64,000 nt of DNA from JAFANK01 sp036741695 (GCA_036741695.1 DAINRU010000006.1:1-64000), one strand, 5' to 3'. Shown: positions 43,034-52,138, numbered from the stretch's first letter. The notes: a model not told the origin generated them from the letters alone. Made by a program: numbers and translations.

Positions 43034-44512
43034 TTAGCCGCCGAGCTGTTTGATGTAGGAGCGGGCTTTGTCGGCGCCGTCACCGCTCGGCACGTAGCTC
43101 AAGTAGCGCTTGTACGCCGCGGTCGCATCCTTCTTATCGCCGAGATGGCGATAGGTCTCGCCGAGCAAGAACCACAGCTGCGGGTCCGGGTGAGCCTTAT
43201 CCTGATGTGCCGCGAGCGCCTCGAAGATCTGACGCGATTGCTTGTAATCGTTGAGATTGAAATAGGCAAGGCCGAGGTTGAACAGACCCTGGTAAGTGTG
43301 CGCGATCTCGAACGACTGCTGGAACTCGTCCCTGGCTTGCGCCCACTGCCCCTGCGCAGCGTAGGCTTGACCCAGCCAGAACAGCGCCTCAGCGTTGTTG
43401 GGCTGCTCGTTCACCATGCGCGAGAACGCGTCTTGCGCTTTTGTGTTGTGTCGCAGCACGACGAGCTCGAGACGGCCGTATTCGAAGAGCAGCGTCATGC
43501 TGGAGGGTGAAAGCGCGAGCGCCTGTTCGTACTCCTTCTCCGCCTGCAGGTAGCTCTTCATACGCGTATCGTACTCGGCTTGCAACGCCCAGGGTTCTGC
43601 TGCTTTGGGGTGGTCTTTGATGGCCTGGGCGAATTCGGCACGCCCTTGATCGACCATCTTCTTATCGAGATAGAGCTGGGCGATATTGTCCTCGGGCTCG
43701 ACGTCATCGGGTTCCAGCTTGACGATCTGCTGCATGACCGCGACCGCACCAGCCACGTCGTTCTTGCGCGCTAACGCATCGGCTTTGCCGGAGAGCGCGT
43801 CGGTGTTCTTCGGATCGTCGGCCAAGATCGCATCGAATTGCGCCAGCGCCTTGTCCGGGTCCGGGTTCTTCTGGCCCAGATACGATCTGCCGACGAGCAG
43901 CTTGGCGCGCACGTCCTTCGGATCGATCGTGATCGCTTTGTTGAGCGAGGCACGCCCTTCATCGAACTTCCCCTGGTTGAGCTGCACCATGCCGAGCGCT
44001 TCATATCCGAACGACTCCGTCGGATGCAGCTGGACTGCTCGGTTGGCAATACGCGAGGCATCGTCGAGCCGCCCCGCGGCCAGGTACGCATCGACAAGGC
44101 TTGACAGCACGGCTTCATTGCCTGGGTCGAGGTTCTCGGCACGCTCGAAGGCGGCGACCGAGTCGGGCAAATCGTCCAGCTCGCGGTCGGCCATGCCGAT
44201 AAAGAACCAGACTTGGGCGTCGTTCTGGCCCAGGCGCACCGCCGTCTCGAGATGGTCGCGCCCCTCGTTCGGCTTGCCCGTCTCGACCAGCAGCTCACCG
44301 AGCTCGGCATTGGCGCTCTTGTCGTTGGGATTGTCTTTGACCGTCTGGGTCAGCGTCGTGATGCGCTCCTCCGGCGTGGGGGTCGGCGACTCGCTCGGAG
44401 ACGGGCTCGGTGCTGGACCATGCGGTTTTGCCGAGGCCCCGGTCGGTGGGACCAAAGCGACGATCGCGATGACGAGCGCTATGAAGAGACCGGCGGCGAG
44501 GTGACGGGGCAC
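43034..44512 (-). CDS. TPR-repeat protein, secreted or membrane anchored
   Basis: 492 aa. GTG 44512 has GAGAGG 7 nt upstream; the upstream frame to 44566 crosses repeat copy 6 and is not used. One hydrophobic N-terminal segment (LAAGLFIALVIAIVALVPP), a Pro/Ser linker, then about ten TPRs, for example ARIANRAVQLHPTESFGYEA-type units and NNAEALFWLGQAYAAQGQWA. Probably a scaffold in the periplasm. No enzymatic domain. Confidence 0.88.
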   Translation of the reverse strand: MPRHLAAGLFIALVIAIVALVPPTGASAKPHGPAPSPSPSESPTPTPEERITTLTQTVKDNPNDKSANAELGELLVETGKPNEGRDHLETAVRLGQNDAQVWFFIGMADRELDDLPDSVAAFERAENLDPGNEAVLSSLVDAYLAAGRLDDASRIANRAVQLHPTESFGYEALGMVQLNQGKFDEGRASLNKAITIDPKDVRAKLLVGRSYLGQKNPDPDKALAQFDAILADDPKNTDALSGKADALARKNDVAGAVAVMQQIVKLEPDDVEPEDNIAQLYLDKKMVDQGRAEFAQAIKDHPKAAEPWALQAEYDTRMKSYLQAEKEYEQALALSPSSMTLLFEYGRLELVVLRHNTKAQDAFSRMVNEQPNNAEALFWLGQAYAAQGQWAQARDEFQQSFEIAHTYQGLFNLGLAYFNLNDYKQSRQIFEALAAHQDKAHPDPQLWFLLGETYRHLGDKKDATAAYKRYLSYVPSGDGADKARSYIKQLGG

Positions 44513-44531
44513 TACTGGTCCTCTCTGGTAA

Positions 44532-44556
44532 ACGGACCTAGAGGTCCGTTGCTTCA
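44532..44556 (+). repeat. Dispersed stem-loop repeat, copy 6
   Basis: Arms ACGGACCT and AGGTCCGT around AG instead of AA, then TGCTTCA. It lies 11 nt after the etfA stop and 19 nt before the TPR start. Confidence 0.85.
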
Positions 44557-44567
44557 TCAACAACAAT

Positions 44568-45548
44568 CTAGGCGGCGCCCTTGCGTTCCTTCACGAGCTT
44601 CGTCAGCTCGGGGACGATGCCGAACAGGTCACCGACCACTCCGAGGTCGCAAAATTCGAATATAGGCGCGTTGCCATCCTTATTGATGGCCACGATAATG
44701 CCTGCACTTCGCATGCCCACTTTGTGCTGAATGGCGCCGGAAATACCACAGGCGATATACAGCTGCGGCGTGACCGTCTTGCCCGTCTGCCCGACTTGAT
44801 GCGCATGCGGAATCCATCCAGCATCGACGGCTGCGCGCGAGGCGCCGACGGCTCCGCCGAGCGCATCGGCGAGCGCCTCGATGATATCGAAATGCTCGGG
44901 CCCCCCCAGGCCCCGTCCACCGGAGACGATGATGCTCGCCTCCTCGACCGGCACCTTGCCTGCTTCCTGAACGACGCTCTCCTCCACGCGCGCCGGATAC
45001 TGCCGTTCTGGCGGAGGCGCGAGCGCCACGATCTCGCCTTTGCCCGCTTGGTCGCGTGCGGTGAAGCTATTGGCGCGACAGACCACCACTTGGTAGTCGC
45101 AACCGACGAAGACGATCGAGCTCATGACCGATCCGCCGAACTTGGGAGAACGCACGACGAGCGCTCCATCCTTCACCGAGATGTCGCTTGCCTCTGTGAT
45201 CACGCCGGCGCCGAGCCTGACCGCCACCCGAGCGCCCGCGTCTTTGCCGGCGTTCGACGCCGGCACAAGGAGCGCGCAGGGACCGATCCGTTTGAGCAGA
45301 GCATCGAGCGCATCGACCACCGGATCGCCGAGGAACCGTTCTGCTGGAACGTCAGGCCCGGCATAGATCGTGTCGATTGGCGTCGACTTCAACGCCTGCG
45401 CCGCGTCGTTCGCGCCTGGCCCGAGCACGATGGCTGCGGACGCCGCTCCAAGCTCTTTCGCAAGGTCGGCGGCTTTTGACGCGAGCTCGAGACCGCTGCG
45501 GCGCACGACACCGGCTTCGTGCTCGATGAGCGCGACAACGGCCTTCAT
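44568..45548 (-). CDS. etfA: Electron transfer flavoprotein, alpha subunit
   Basis: 326 aa. The FAD-binding C-terminal domain has the ETF-alpha signature: IIVSGGRGLGGPEHFDIIEA, then GASRAAVDAGWIPHAHQVGQ, TGKTVTPQLYIACGISGAIQH and IIVAINKDGNAPIFEFCDLG. N-terminal Rossmann domain up to about residue 190. Accepts electrons from acyl-CoA and other dehydrogenases. Start ATG shares one base with the etfB stop (TGATG). Confidence 0.97.
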   Translation of the reverse strand: MKAVVALIEHEAGVVRRSGLELASKAADLAKELGAASAAIVLGPGANDAAQALKSTPIDTIYAGPDVPAERFLGDPVVDALDALLKRIGPCALLVPASNAGKDAGARVAVRLGAGVITEASDISVKDGALVVRSPKFGGSVMSSIVFVGCDYQVVVCRANSFTARDQAGKGEIVALAPPPERQYPARVEESVVQEAGKVPVEEASIIVSGGRGLGGPEHFDIIEALADALGGAVGASRAAVDAGWIPHAHQVGQTGKTVTPQLYIACGISGAIQHKVGMRSAGIIVAINKDGNAPIFEFCDLGVVGDLFGIVPELTKLVKERKGAA

Positions 45549-46339
45549 CAGATGACCTTCTTGGCGATGAGGAAGTCCATGATCTTGCGAGCGCCTTCGT
45601 GCGGATCGGACGCCGTGAAGACTTCACCGCGCGCGCGCGCTCCGACCACTTCGAAGGACTCAACCTTTGTGCGTGCGCCGGCGTCGCCGATGCGGGCGGC
45701 GTCCGCTCCGATCCCGGCAAGGGTCAGCATCGCGATCTCTTTTTTCTTCGCGCCCATGATGCCCTTAAGGGTGGGGTAGCGCGGTTCGTTGATCCCCTTG
45801 GTCACCGAGACGAGCGCGGGTAACTGCGCGACGACCCGCCAGTATCCGCTCTCGGTCTCGCGCTGGATCTCGATCGAGTTGCCGCTGACGTGCAGCTTTT
45901 TGGCGTAGGTCAACGCCGGGATTCTTAAGCGTTCGGCGACGGCGGCAGGCACGATGCTGTTGATGGCGTCGGTGCTCTGCGTTCCGCACAGCACGAGGTC
46001 GAAGCCGATATGCTTGAGCGACAGCGCCAGCAGGTAAGCGGTTGACATCGTATCGCTGCCGCCGATAGCGTCATCGGAGAGCATGGCAGCGTTGTCGGCG
46101 CCCATGCCCAGCGCCTTACGCACGACGTCGACGCCGCTCTGCGGCGCCATGGTCAGGATGGTGACGGTCGTATCGCCGCCCAGCGTCTCTTTGAGGCGCA
46201 AGGCTTCTTCGATCGCATACTCGTCAAACGGGTTGAGGATGTTTTCGATCGAGCTTCGATTGAGCCGCTTGGTCTGAGGATCAAACGTCTTTTCGGCACT
46301 CGTATCCGGTACTTGCTTGACGGCGACGACGATCCTCAA
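45548..46339 (-). CDS. etfB: Electron transfer flavoprotein, beta subunit
   Basis: 263 aa. Starts at TTG 46339: RIVVAVKQVPDTS is the usual N-terminus. Signature VLCGTQSTDAINSIVPAAVAE for AMP binding, and ESGYWRVVAQLPALVSVTKG. Lies 18 bp after the GntR-receiver gene and is co-transcribed with etfA. Which dehydrogenase delivers electrons cannot be said from this window. Confidence 0.95.
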   Translation of the reverse strand: MRIVVAVKQVPDTSAEKTFDPQTKRLNRSSIENILNPFDEYAIEEALRLKETLGGDTTVTILTMAPQSGVDVVRKALGMGADNAAMLSDDAIGGSDTMSTAYLLALSLKHIGFDLVLCGTQSTDAINSIVPAAVAERLRIPALTYAKKLHVSGNSIEIQRETESGYWRVVAQLPALVSVTKGINEPRYPTLKGIMGAKKKEIAMLTLAGIGADAARIGDAGARTKVESFEVVGARARGEVFTASDPHEGARKIMDFLIAKKVI

Positions 46340-46357
46340 CGCTGGCGCGCCGTCCCG

Positions 46358-46969
46358 TCAGACGCGGGCGTATTCGTGACGCTGCTGCAGCAGCATGTTC
46401 AGCCGCTCGATGAGATCGCTCGCGGCGTACGGCTTGCGCAGCATCATGATGGGCCAGCGCTCGGCCGTGCGTAAGACGTCTTCTTGTTCGAGATACCCGC
46501 TCGCCACGATGAGACCGAGCGACGGGCGATTGGTCTTGATGTGCTCGACGATCTCCAGCCCGTTCATATCGGGCAAGCGCAGGTCAAGGACGATGGCATC
46601 GTATGGCTCGCGCGTCTTGAGCCTGGCGAGCGCGTCGCGTCCGTTGAGCGAGATATCGACCTTGTGGCCATATTCGCGCAACGCGGCGGCGACCGTCTCG
46701 CATAGCGCCTCCTCGTCTTCGACGAGCAAGACTTTGCCGAAACGCTTGTGGTTACGCCGTGGCCCGTCCACCACGAAGGTGCCGGCACCGTGGCGCGCTT
46801 CGACCGTGCCCTCTTGCTCGAGCAGCGCCAAGGCCTGGCGCACGGTCATGAGCGCGACGCCATACTGCTTAGCGAGGCTTGCCGAGGCGGGCAGCTGCTG
46901 GCCGGGTTTGAGCGATCCACGTGCGATTCGATCGCGGATGTCAACGGCGATCGACTGATACTTCAACAC
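46358..46969 (-). CDS. GntR-type HTH fused to a response-regulator receiver domain
   Basis: 203 aa from GTG 46969 (LKYQSIAVDIRDRI is the standard GntR opening). Residues 1-68 are a winged helix: GQQLPASASLAKQYGVALMT and VRQALALLEQEGTVEARHG, ending GAGTFVV. Residues about 78-198 are a receiver: VLLVEDEE with the acidic pair E84/D85, IVLDLRLPDMNG with the phospho-acceptor D129, S157, and K179 in LRKPYAA. The usual order (receiver then HTH) is reversed and GntR HTH is uncommon in response regulators. First gene of an operon with etfBA; divergent from thrC. Confidence 0.88.
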   Translation of the reverse strand: MLKYQSIAVDIRDRIARGSLKPGQQLPASASLAKQYGVALMTVRQALALLEQEGTVEARHGAGTFVVDGPRRNHKRFGKVLLVEDEEALCETVAAALREYGHKVDISLNGRDALARLKTREPYDAIVLDLRLPDMNGLEIVEHIKTNRPSLGLIVASGYLEQEDVLRTAERWPIMMLRKPYAASDLIERLNMLLQQRHEYARV

Positions 46970-47114
46970 ACGGCGATCAGAGACTGGCGTGGCCAATGGA
47001 GGGGACGTTTCAACCTCTCTATCCGGCAGGGAAAAGGCACTTTCTGGACTTTTCCAAACATACCCTTGGTCCCAGAGGAGGTGGTCTGCAACGGAGCTCC
47101 AGAGCGCCCTAGCC

Positions 47115-48317
47115 ATGCTCGTCTGCTCCCGCTGTTCGCGGGAGCACGATCCAGACCGCGTCCAGCATCTGTGCGCGTGCGGAGCGCCGCTCATGGCGCG
47201 CTACGATCTTGCCGCGGCTGCCGCATCGCTCACCCGCACGCCGCTCGGGCGGCGCGCGCACGACCTGTGGCGCTTCCGCGAGCTTCTGCCGGTCAGACGC
47301 GAGGAGTTCATCGTTTCGCTCGGCGAGCGGCCGTCCCCGATACTCGACTTGCCGCGCGTCAACGAGCAGATCGGGGTGGCGGCCCTGCACTGCAAGGATG
47401 AGGCTGCATTGCCCGGCGGCAGCTTCAAGGCGCGCGGCGCTGCGGTCGGGCTCTCGCGGGCCCGCGAACTCGGCGTGCACAGTTTCGCCATGCCGACCAA
47501 TGGCAATGCAGGCAGCGCCTGGGCGCTCTATGCGGCCCGCGCCGGTATGCAGGCGACGATCGCCATGCCCGTCCAGACGCCCGCAGTTCATCGCATGCAG
47601 TGCGCCCTGGCCGGTGCGAAGGTCACGCTCGTCCGAGGCACGATCTCCGACGCAGGCCGGGTCATCGCACGCGCGGTGGCGGCGAGCGGCATCTACGATG
47701 CGTCGACATTGAAAGAGCCATATCGTATCGAAGGCAAGAAGACGCTCGGCTTTGAGATCGCCGAGCAATTCGCGTGGGATCTTCCCGACGCGATCCTCTA
47801 TCCCACGGGTGGCGGCGTGGGTCTCATCGGCATGCACAAGGCGTTCCTCGAGCTGCACGCTCTCGGTCTGCTCGGACCTCGGCTGCCGCGCTTTTTCGCC
47901 GTGCAATCGACGGGCTGCGCGCCGATCGTCGAAGCCTGGCGAAGCGGGCGCGACGCGTCCGAGGCCTGGCACGCGCCGGCGACTGTCGCCTTCGGCATCA
48001 ACGTCCCGAAGGCCATCGGGGATTTCATCGTCCTGCGCATCGTGCGCGAGACGGGAGGCGGCGCGATCGCAGTGGATGATGCTCGCATCCTGGAATACCA
48101 GCACATGCTCGTCGAGCGTGAGGGCGTGCTAGCCTGCCCGGAGGGCGGGGCGACGCTCGCCGCGCTCGCTCAAGCGCGCCGCGATGGAACTATCGGCGCA
48201 CACGAACGCGTGCTCATCATCAATACGGGCAGCGGCGCGCAGTATCCGGACGTCCCCTATCCAGCCCTCCAGACGATCGAGGCCGATGACGGAACACAGC
48301 TACCCGCTCACCTTTGA
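47115..48317 (+). CDS. thrC: Threonine synthase
   Basis: 400 aa PLP enzyme. N-terminal zinc-ribbon-like CSRCSREHD and CACGAPLMARYDL, common in this subgroup. PLP Lys is in ALPGGSFKARGAAVG, the phosphate loop is PTNGNAGSAWA, and LYPTGGGVGLIGM follows. Converts O-phosphohomoserine to threonine. ATG 47115 has no strong ribosome site but gives the family start. Its end overlaps the next gene by 32 bp. Confidence 0.9.
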   Translation: MLVCSRCSREHDPDRVQHLCACGAPLMARYDLAAAAASLTRTPLGRRAHDLWRFRELLPVRREEFIVSLGERPSPILDLPRVNEQIGVAALHCKDEAALPGGSFKARGAAVGLSRARELGVHSFAMPTNGNAGSAWALYAARAGMQATIAMPVQTPAVHRMQCALAGAKVTLVRGTISDAGRVIARAVAASGIYDASTLKEPYRIEGKKTLGFEIAEQFAWDLPDAILYPTGGGVGLIGMHKAFLELHALGLLGPRLPRFFAVQSTGCAPIVEAWRSGRDASEAWHAPATVAFGINVPKAIGDFIVLRIVRETGGGAIAVDDARILEYQHMLVEREGVLACPEGGATLAALAQARRDGTIGAHERVLIINTGSGAQYPDVPYPALQTIEADDGTQLPAHL

Positions 48318-49263
48318 GGATGTCCGCGACGCAGCGCGACGGTTGCGCGGAGTGGCGCAGCGCACGCCCGTGTTCACGTCGCCCGATCTCGACGCTCGGG
48401 CAAACAATGCGCTCTTCATCAAGTGCGAGAACGTTCAGCGCATCGGTGCCTTCAAGTTCCGCGGCGCATACAACCGCCTCGTGCAGCTGTCGGACGAAGA
48501 ACGCCGGCGCGGGGTCGTTGCCTTTTCCTCGGGCAACCATGCGCAAGGCATCGCTCTCGCCGCGCAGCTCCTCGGCGTCGAGGCGACGATCGTCATGCCG
48601 GCTGACGCACCGCACACCAAACTTGCGGCCACTCGCGCGTACGGTGCAAAGGTCGTGACCTACGACCGATCGACGCAAGATCGCGAGCAGATCGCTGCTG
48701 AGATCTGCGCGAACACCGGGGCGACTCTTGTGCCGCCGTTTGACGACTATCGCATCATGGCCGGCCAGGGCACGGCCGCGCTCGAGCTGTTCGAAGAGAT
48801 CCCCGACCTGTCGGTCTTGCTCGTACCGCTGGGCGGAGGCGGGTTGCTTTCAGGCTGCGCTGTCGTCGCCAGGCACGAGCGGCCCCAAATCGCCATCTAC
48901 GGAGTCGAGCCCGCAGCGGGTAACGACTGGCAGCTCTCCTTCGCACGAGGCGAGCGACAGCGGATCGCGGACCCGGACACGATCGCGGATGGCCTGCGCG
49001 CGCCATCACCAGGCACGCTCACCTGGCCGATCGTGCATGCGCTCGTAGACGGCGTCCTCACGGTCTCCGATGACGAGATCCGCACGGCCATGCGCGTGGC
49101 GCACGAGTGCGCGTCGCTCGTCCTCGAGCCGTCGGGGGCTGTTGCGCTTGCCGCGGCGATCTTCCAAAAACTTCCGCAGCGAGGCGAACGGGTGGGCATC
49201 ATCGTCAGCGGCGGCAACGTCGATCAGGATGTTTTTCAGCGGCTCGTCGGCGACGCACAGTAG
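48286..49263 (+). CDS. Threonine/serine dehydratase (TdcB/serine-racemase type)
   Basis: 325 aa fold-type II PLP enzyme without the C-terminal regulatory ACT domain. PLP Lys in GAFKFRGAYNRL, phosphate-side loop SSGNHAQGIALAA, and VPLGGGGLLSGCAVVA. ATG 48286 is preceded by GAGG and overlaps thrC by 32 bp. Without the ACT domain it is catabolic-type; threonine, serine or hydroxyaspartate are all possible substrates. Placement directly after threonine synthase suggests a threonine-to-2-oxobutanoate step. Confidence 0.88.
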   Translation: MTEHSYPLTFEDVRDAARRLRGVAQRTPVFTSPDLDARANNALFIKCENVQRIGAFKFRGAYNRLVQLSDEERRRGVVAFSSGNHAQGIALAAQLLGVEATIVMPADAPHTKLAATRAYGAKVVTYDRSTQDREQIAAEICANTGATLVPPFDDYRIMAGQGTAALELFEEIPDLSVLLVPLGGGGLLSGCAVVARHERPQIAIYGVEPAAGNDWQLSFARGERQRIADPDTIADGLRAPSPGTLTWPIVHALVDGVLTVSDDEIRTAMRVAHECASLVLEPSGAVALAAAIFQKLPQRGERVGIIVSGGNVDQDVFQRLVGDAQ

Positions 49264-49378
49264 CCCTGCCGCTCACGCGCCCACAAGAGGTACGCGTGTG
49301 GAGCTGATGTAAGACCCGAGTGCGATTGACGCCCGGGCGTTATGCTCGGGCTCGCGTTACTCTTTGGAGGTTCGACGT

Positions 49379-49768
49379 ATGGCAAAGACCATCGCGCTGA
49401 TCTTCGGTATCATCTACACCCTCGTCGGCGTCGCCGGTTTCCTCACGCCGCTGGGCGGCACGTATGGGATGACGCCCATGCCGATGTTCGGTGTCTTCTA
49501 TATCAATCTCGTCCATAATATCGTGCATCTGGCCATCGGCATTCCCGGTCTTCTCATGGCTGGGACTGAAGAGAGCGCTGCACGATATCTCCGCGTCTTC
49601 GGCATCATCCTCGTCATCGTGGCGGTCATCGGGTTCATCAGGGCGATCGAGGCGACTATCCATGGCTTCATCCCGATCGGTGGCAGCGATGTGTGGCTGC
49701 ACCTCGGCAGCGGGCTCATCATGCTATGGGGCGCCTCGACGGCGGGGAAACCGGCGCAGGCATCTTAA
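49379..49768 (+). CDS. DUF4383 membrane protein
   Basis: 129 aa, four hydrophobic segments: IALIFGIIYTLVGVAGFLTP, VHNIVHLAIGIPGLLMAG, FGIILVIVAVIGFIRAIEA and DVWLHLGSGLIMLWGA. The pattern YTLVGVAGFL then N-VHN-VHL is the DUF4383 signature. TTTGGAGG ends 8 nt before ATG 49379. Function unknown. Confidence 0.85.
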   Translation: MAKTIALIFGIIYTLVGVAGFLTPLGGTYGMTPMPMFGVFYINLVHNIVHLAIGIPGLLMAGTEESAARYLRVFGIILVIVAVIGFIRAIEATIHGFIPIGGSDVWLHLGSGLIMLWGASTAGKPAQAS

Positions 49769-49770
49769 AG

Positions 49771-49795
49771 ACGGGACCGTTCAAGGGGTCCGTTG
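49771..49795 (+). repeat. Possible degenerate copy of the stem-loop repeat
   Basis: Reads ACGGGACC, a longer spacer GTTCAAG, then GGGTCCGT. Arms resemble the repeat but the TGCTTCA tail is absent and the spacing differs. It follows the DUF4383 stop by 2 nt. Confidence 0.35.
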
Positions 49796-49824
49796 GTCCG
49801 TCGGCCGGTGACTGAAAGACCCCA

Positions 49825-49846
49825 GGGGCGGCGCATGAGCCGCCCC
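49825..49846 (+). terminator. Intrinsic terminator after the DUF4383 gene
   Basis: Perfect 8-bp arms GGGGCGGC (49825-49832) and GCCGCCCC (49839-49846) around GCATGA, followed by AACCTTTT. It ends the DUF4383 transcript before the ATP-grasp gene. Confidence 0.8.
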
Positions 49847-49914
49847 AACCTTTTAGAGCGGCGTCACGCGCGGGGTGTCACCCGAGCGCGAACCGACATA
49901 TCAGAAGAGAGCTG

Positions 49915-50775
49915 ATGCCCGATTTCACTTTTGTCACCTATGCGCGCATGCCCGACCTCGACCCCGATGACCGCCTGGCTCAAGACGCTCTCATCCAGCG
50001 CGGCTTCGACGTCGCCGCTGCGGTGTGGGACGATCCGATGGTCGACTGGTCTCAGGCCGGGATCGTCGTCATCCGCTCGACCTGGGATTACAATCTGCGG
50101 CACGAGGCGTTCTTGGGGTGGGCAGAGACGGTTCACAAAGTCGCGCGCCTCTACAATCCCATATCGCTCATTCGCTGGAACATCCACAAGAGCTACCTCA
50201 AGGACCTGGCGGCCCATGGCGTCTCGGTCGTACCGACCCGCTGGCTTGCCGCAGGCTCACAGCCGGACATGCGCTCGTTGCTCGGACAGGCCGGCTGGGA
50301 GACAGCTGTCGTGAAGCCGGCTATCGGGCTATCGACGTACGGCGTCAGGCGGATCAGCGGATCGGCCGACGATCAGGCGCATGTCGACGCCCTCTTGCGC
50401 GAGCACGACGTGATGCTGCAGCCATACATCCGCTCGGTTGAGGATTACGGGGAACGGGCGCTGATGTTCATCAACGGCACGTACTCGCATGCGACGCGCA
50501 AGACGGCGTTTCAAGCGCTGCTGCCGGCAGGAGAAGCCGGCGAGACGCCGGCCGACGCGACCGCCGCCGAGATAGCGGTCGCCGCCAAGGCGATCGCGGC
50601 GTTGCCGGCAGCCGCGCTCTATGCGCGCGCCGACCTGGTGCAGGGCGGCGCGGGCGAGCCTCTCGTCTTGGAGTTTGAACTCATCGAGCCCACGCTCTTC
50701 CTCGGCATGCACCCGCGCGCACCGGAGCGGTTCGCCGATGCGCTCGCTGGACTCGTGGCAGGAGCGTCAACGTGA
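49915..50775 (+). CDS. ATP-grasp protein of unknown substrate
   Basis: 286 aa. Start phrase FTFVTYARMPDLDPDDRLA; then VVIRSTWDYNLRHEAFLGWA, KSYLKDLAAHGVSVVPT, the ATP-binding strand TAVVKPAIGLSTYGV and LEFELIEPTLFLGMHP near the end. This matches bacterial ATP-grasp proteins similar to cycloserine-type or RimK-like ligases. Carboxylate-amine ligation is likely but the substrate is not inferable. The gene overlaps the next one by 4 bp. Confidence 0.8.
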   Translation: MPDFTFVTYARMPDLDPDDRLAQDALIQRGFDVAAAVWDDPMVDWSQAGIVVIRSTWDYNLRHEAFLGWAETVHKVARLYNPISLIRWNIHKSYLKDLAAHGVSVVPTRWLAAGSQPDMRSLLGQAGWETAVVKPAIGLSTYGVRRISGSADDQAHVDALLREHDVMLQPYIRSVEDYGERALMFINGTYSHATRKTAFQALLPAGEAGETPADATAAEIAVAAKAIAALPAAALYARADLVQGGAGEPLVLEFELIEPTLFLGMHPRAPERFADALAGLVAGAST

Positions 50776-51506
50776 ACGAGGATCAGGACATGCGGGTCGC
50801 GCGCAAGGCGTTCTTGGGCGCAACGGCGCTGGCCGCCTCGGCAGCTGCCCTCGCCGGGTGCCGGAGCGCGGACAGCCTTGCCCATGCGCGCAAGCTCGGC
50901 CACATCGTCTACCCGGTGCTCACCCCGCAGATGTACGACTATGCCCGGATGATGGCCACGATCCGCGTCGCGACCCCACACAAGCAAGTCTTCCCATCGA
51001 CGTCAGCCACCGTGCAACCGCTCACCGATATCGCGGTCATCTACATGCACATGCAATTCGCGATGAACGGGTTCGAGTTCTCACTCCCGGCCTCGCAGAG
51101 GCTGGCGACGCTCGGGATTCTTTCCGGTTCGTCGGTGATCTTCGGCTTGAACGACGCGATGTGGCAGAAATACTCGATCGGCAAGCGCTTCGACCTCGCC
51201 CCGACGAACGTCTACTACAAGGCCACGTCCGACCTCGACCCGCATGTCTCGCCGAACGATCCCAAGGGGATGTATCAAGATTGGAGCGCGCAGGCCGTGC
51301 TCAAGCGCGGGGGCTCGTTCATGGTCTGCCATCATGCGCTGACGTATTTCGCAACCGACTGCGCGGTGAGCCGCTCGAAAGATCCCACGTCCGTGCTCGC
51401 GGAGTGGATCGCGAATCTACTGCCTGGATTTTCGCTCGTCCCGTCCGGCATCACAGCCATGCAGCTCGCTGCGGAGAACGGCTGGAAGATCTATCCGGTA
51501 GGGTAG
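50772..51506 (+). CDS. DsrE-like lipoprotein
   Basis: 244 aa. Start GTG 50772 overlaps the ATP-grasp stop in GTGA. N-terminal Arg/Lys then LGATALAASAAALAGC with a lipobox LAGC. The C-terminal half looks like DsrE/DsrF folds: FMVCHHALTYFATDC, then FSLVPSGITAMQLAAENGWK with the typical VPSG-x-aELq-GW ending. A Cys at the usual sulfur-carrier position is in VCHH. Family assignment by pattern only. Confidence 0.6.
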   Translation: MNEDQDMRVARKAFLGATALAASAAALAGCRSADSLAHARKLGHIVYPVLTPQMYDYARMMATIRVATPHKQVFPSTSATVQPLTDIAVIYMHMQFAMNGFEFSLPASQRLATLGILSGSSVIFGLNDAMWQKYSIGKRFDLAPTNVYYKATSDLDPHVSPNDPKGMYQDWSAQAVLKRGGSFMVCHHALTYFATDCAVSRSKDPTSVLAEWIANLLPGFSLVPSGITAMQLAAENGWKIYPVG

Positions 51507-52138
51507 GCCCCGACCAGCGGGTTATAGGCGTCGCGCGCGATCTCGCCCGGACGCAGTTCGCGGATGAAGTGCGCGGGGACGCCGGCGTAGAGGCAGTTCG
51601 CCGGCACGTCCCTGATGACGACCGAGTTCGCACCGATCATCGCGTGGTCGCCGACGTGGACGCCGGGACCGATCACGACATGCGCGCAGATGATCACGTG
51701 GTCGCCGATGGAGATCTCGCCAAAGGTGATGTCGAGCGGTTTCCATACGTCGTTGTCATCGGGCTTGACGTGCTTGGCCGAATGCGACGTGATGGTCGTG
51801 TGGTCGCCGATGTGGACGTTCTTACCAATCGTCACGCCGCCCGCGCCCCAGATCGCGACGTACGGTCCGATCTCGCAGTTGTCGCCCATGCGGATATGAC
51901 CGCGGCCGCCGGCCCATTCGGTGCCGGCGCAATGCAGATATGCACGGTCGTGGATGAAGACGCGTCGCCCCGGATAGAAGCGATCCATGCGCTTGACCAT
52001 GACTTCTCGGCCGAACACGACCTGCGGGAACCGTCGGTACAGCTCTTCGTCGTGGTACGCGTCTTGCATGCAGCGGATGTACGCCCTGCGCAACGCCCGC
52101 ACACCGCGCCCAATCTTGGTGAATAGATTGGAAGGCAT
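51491..52138 (-). CDS. Hexapeptide-repeat acyltransferase
   Basis: 215 aa. Left-handed beta-helix repeats through residues 80-190: IRMGDNCEIGPYVAIWGAGG, VTIGKNVHIGDHTTITSHSA, ISIGDHVIICAHVVIGPGVH, VGDHAMIGANSVVIRDVPAN. The end NCLYAGVPAHFIREL is the usual acetyltransferase tail. Probably O-acetylates a sugar or antibiotic-like acceptor with acetyl-CoA. It converges on the DsrE-like gene with a 16-bp overlap of the 3' ends. Confidence 0.88.
   Translation of the reverse strand: MPSNLFTKIGRGVRALRRAYIRCMQDAYHDEELYRRFPQVVFGREVMVKRMDRFYPGRRVFIHDRAYLHCAGTEWAGGRGHIRMGDNCEIGPYVAIWGAGGVTIGKNVHIGDHTTITSHSAKHVKPDDNDVWKPLDITFGEISIGDHVIICAHVVIGPGVHVGDHAMIGANSVVIRDVPANCLYAGVPAHFIRELRPGEIARDAYNPLVGAYPTG

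Noticed and set aside
44513..44566. Upstream extension of the TPR gene through repeat copy 6
   Set aside because: The extra residues are only a translation of the repeat; GTG 44512 has a good ribosome site.
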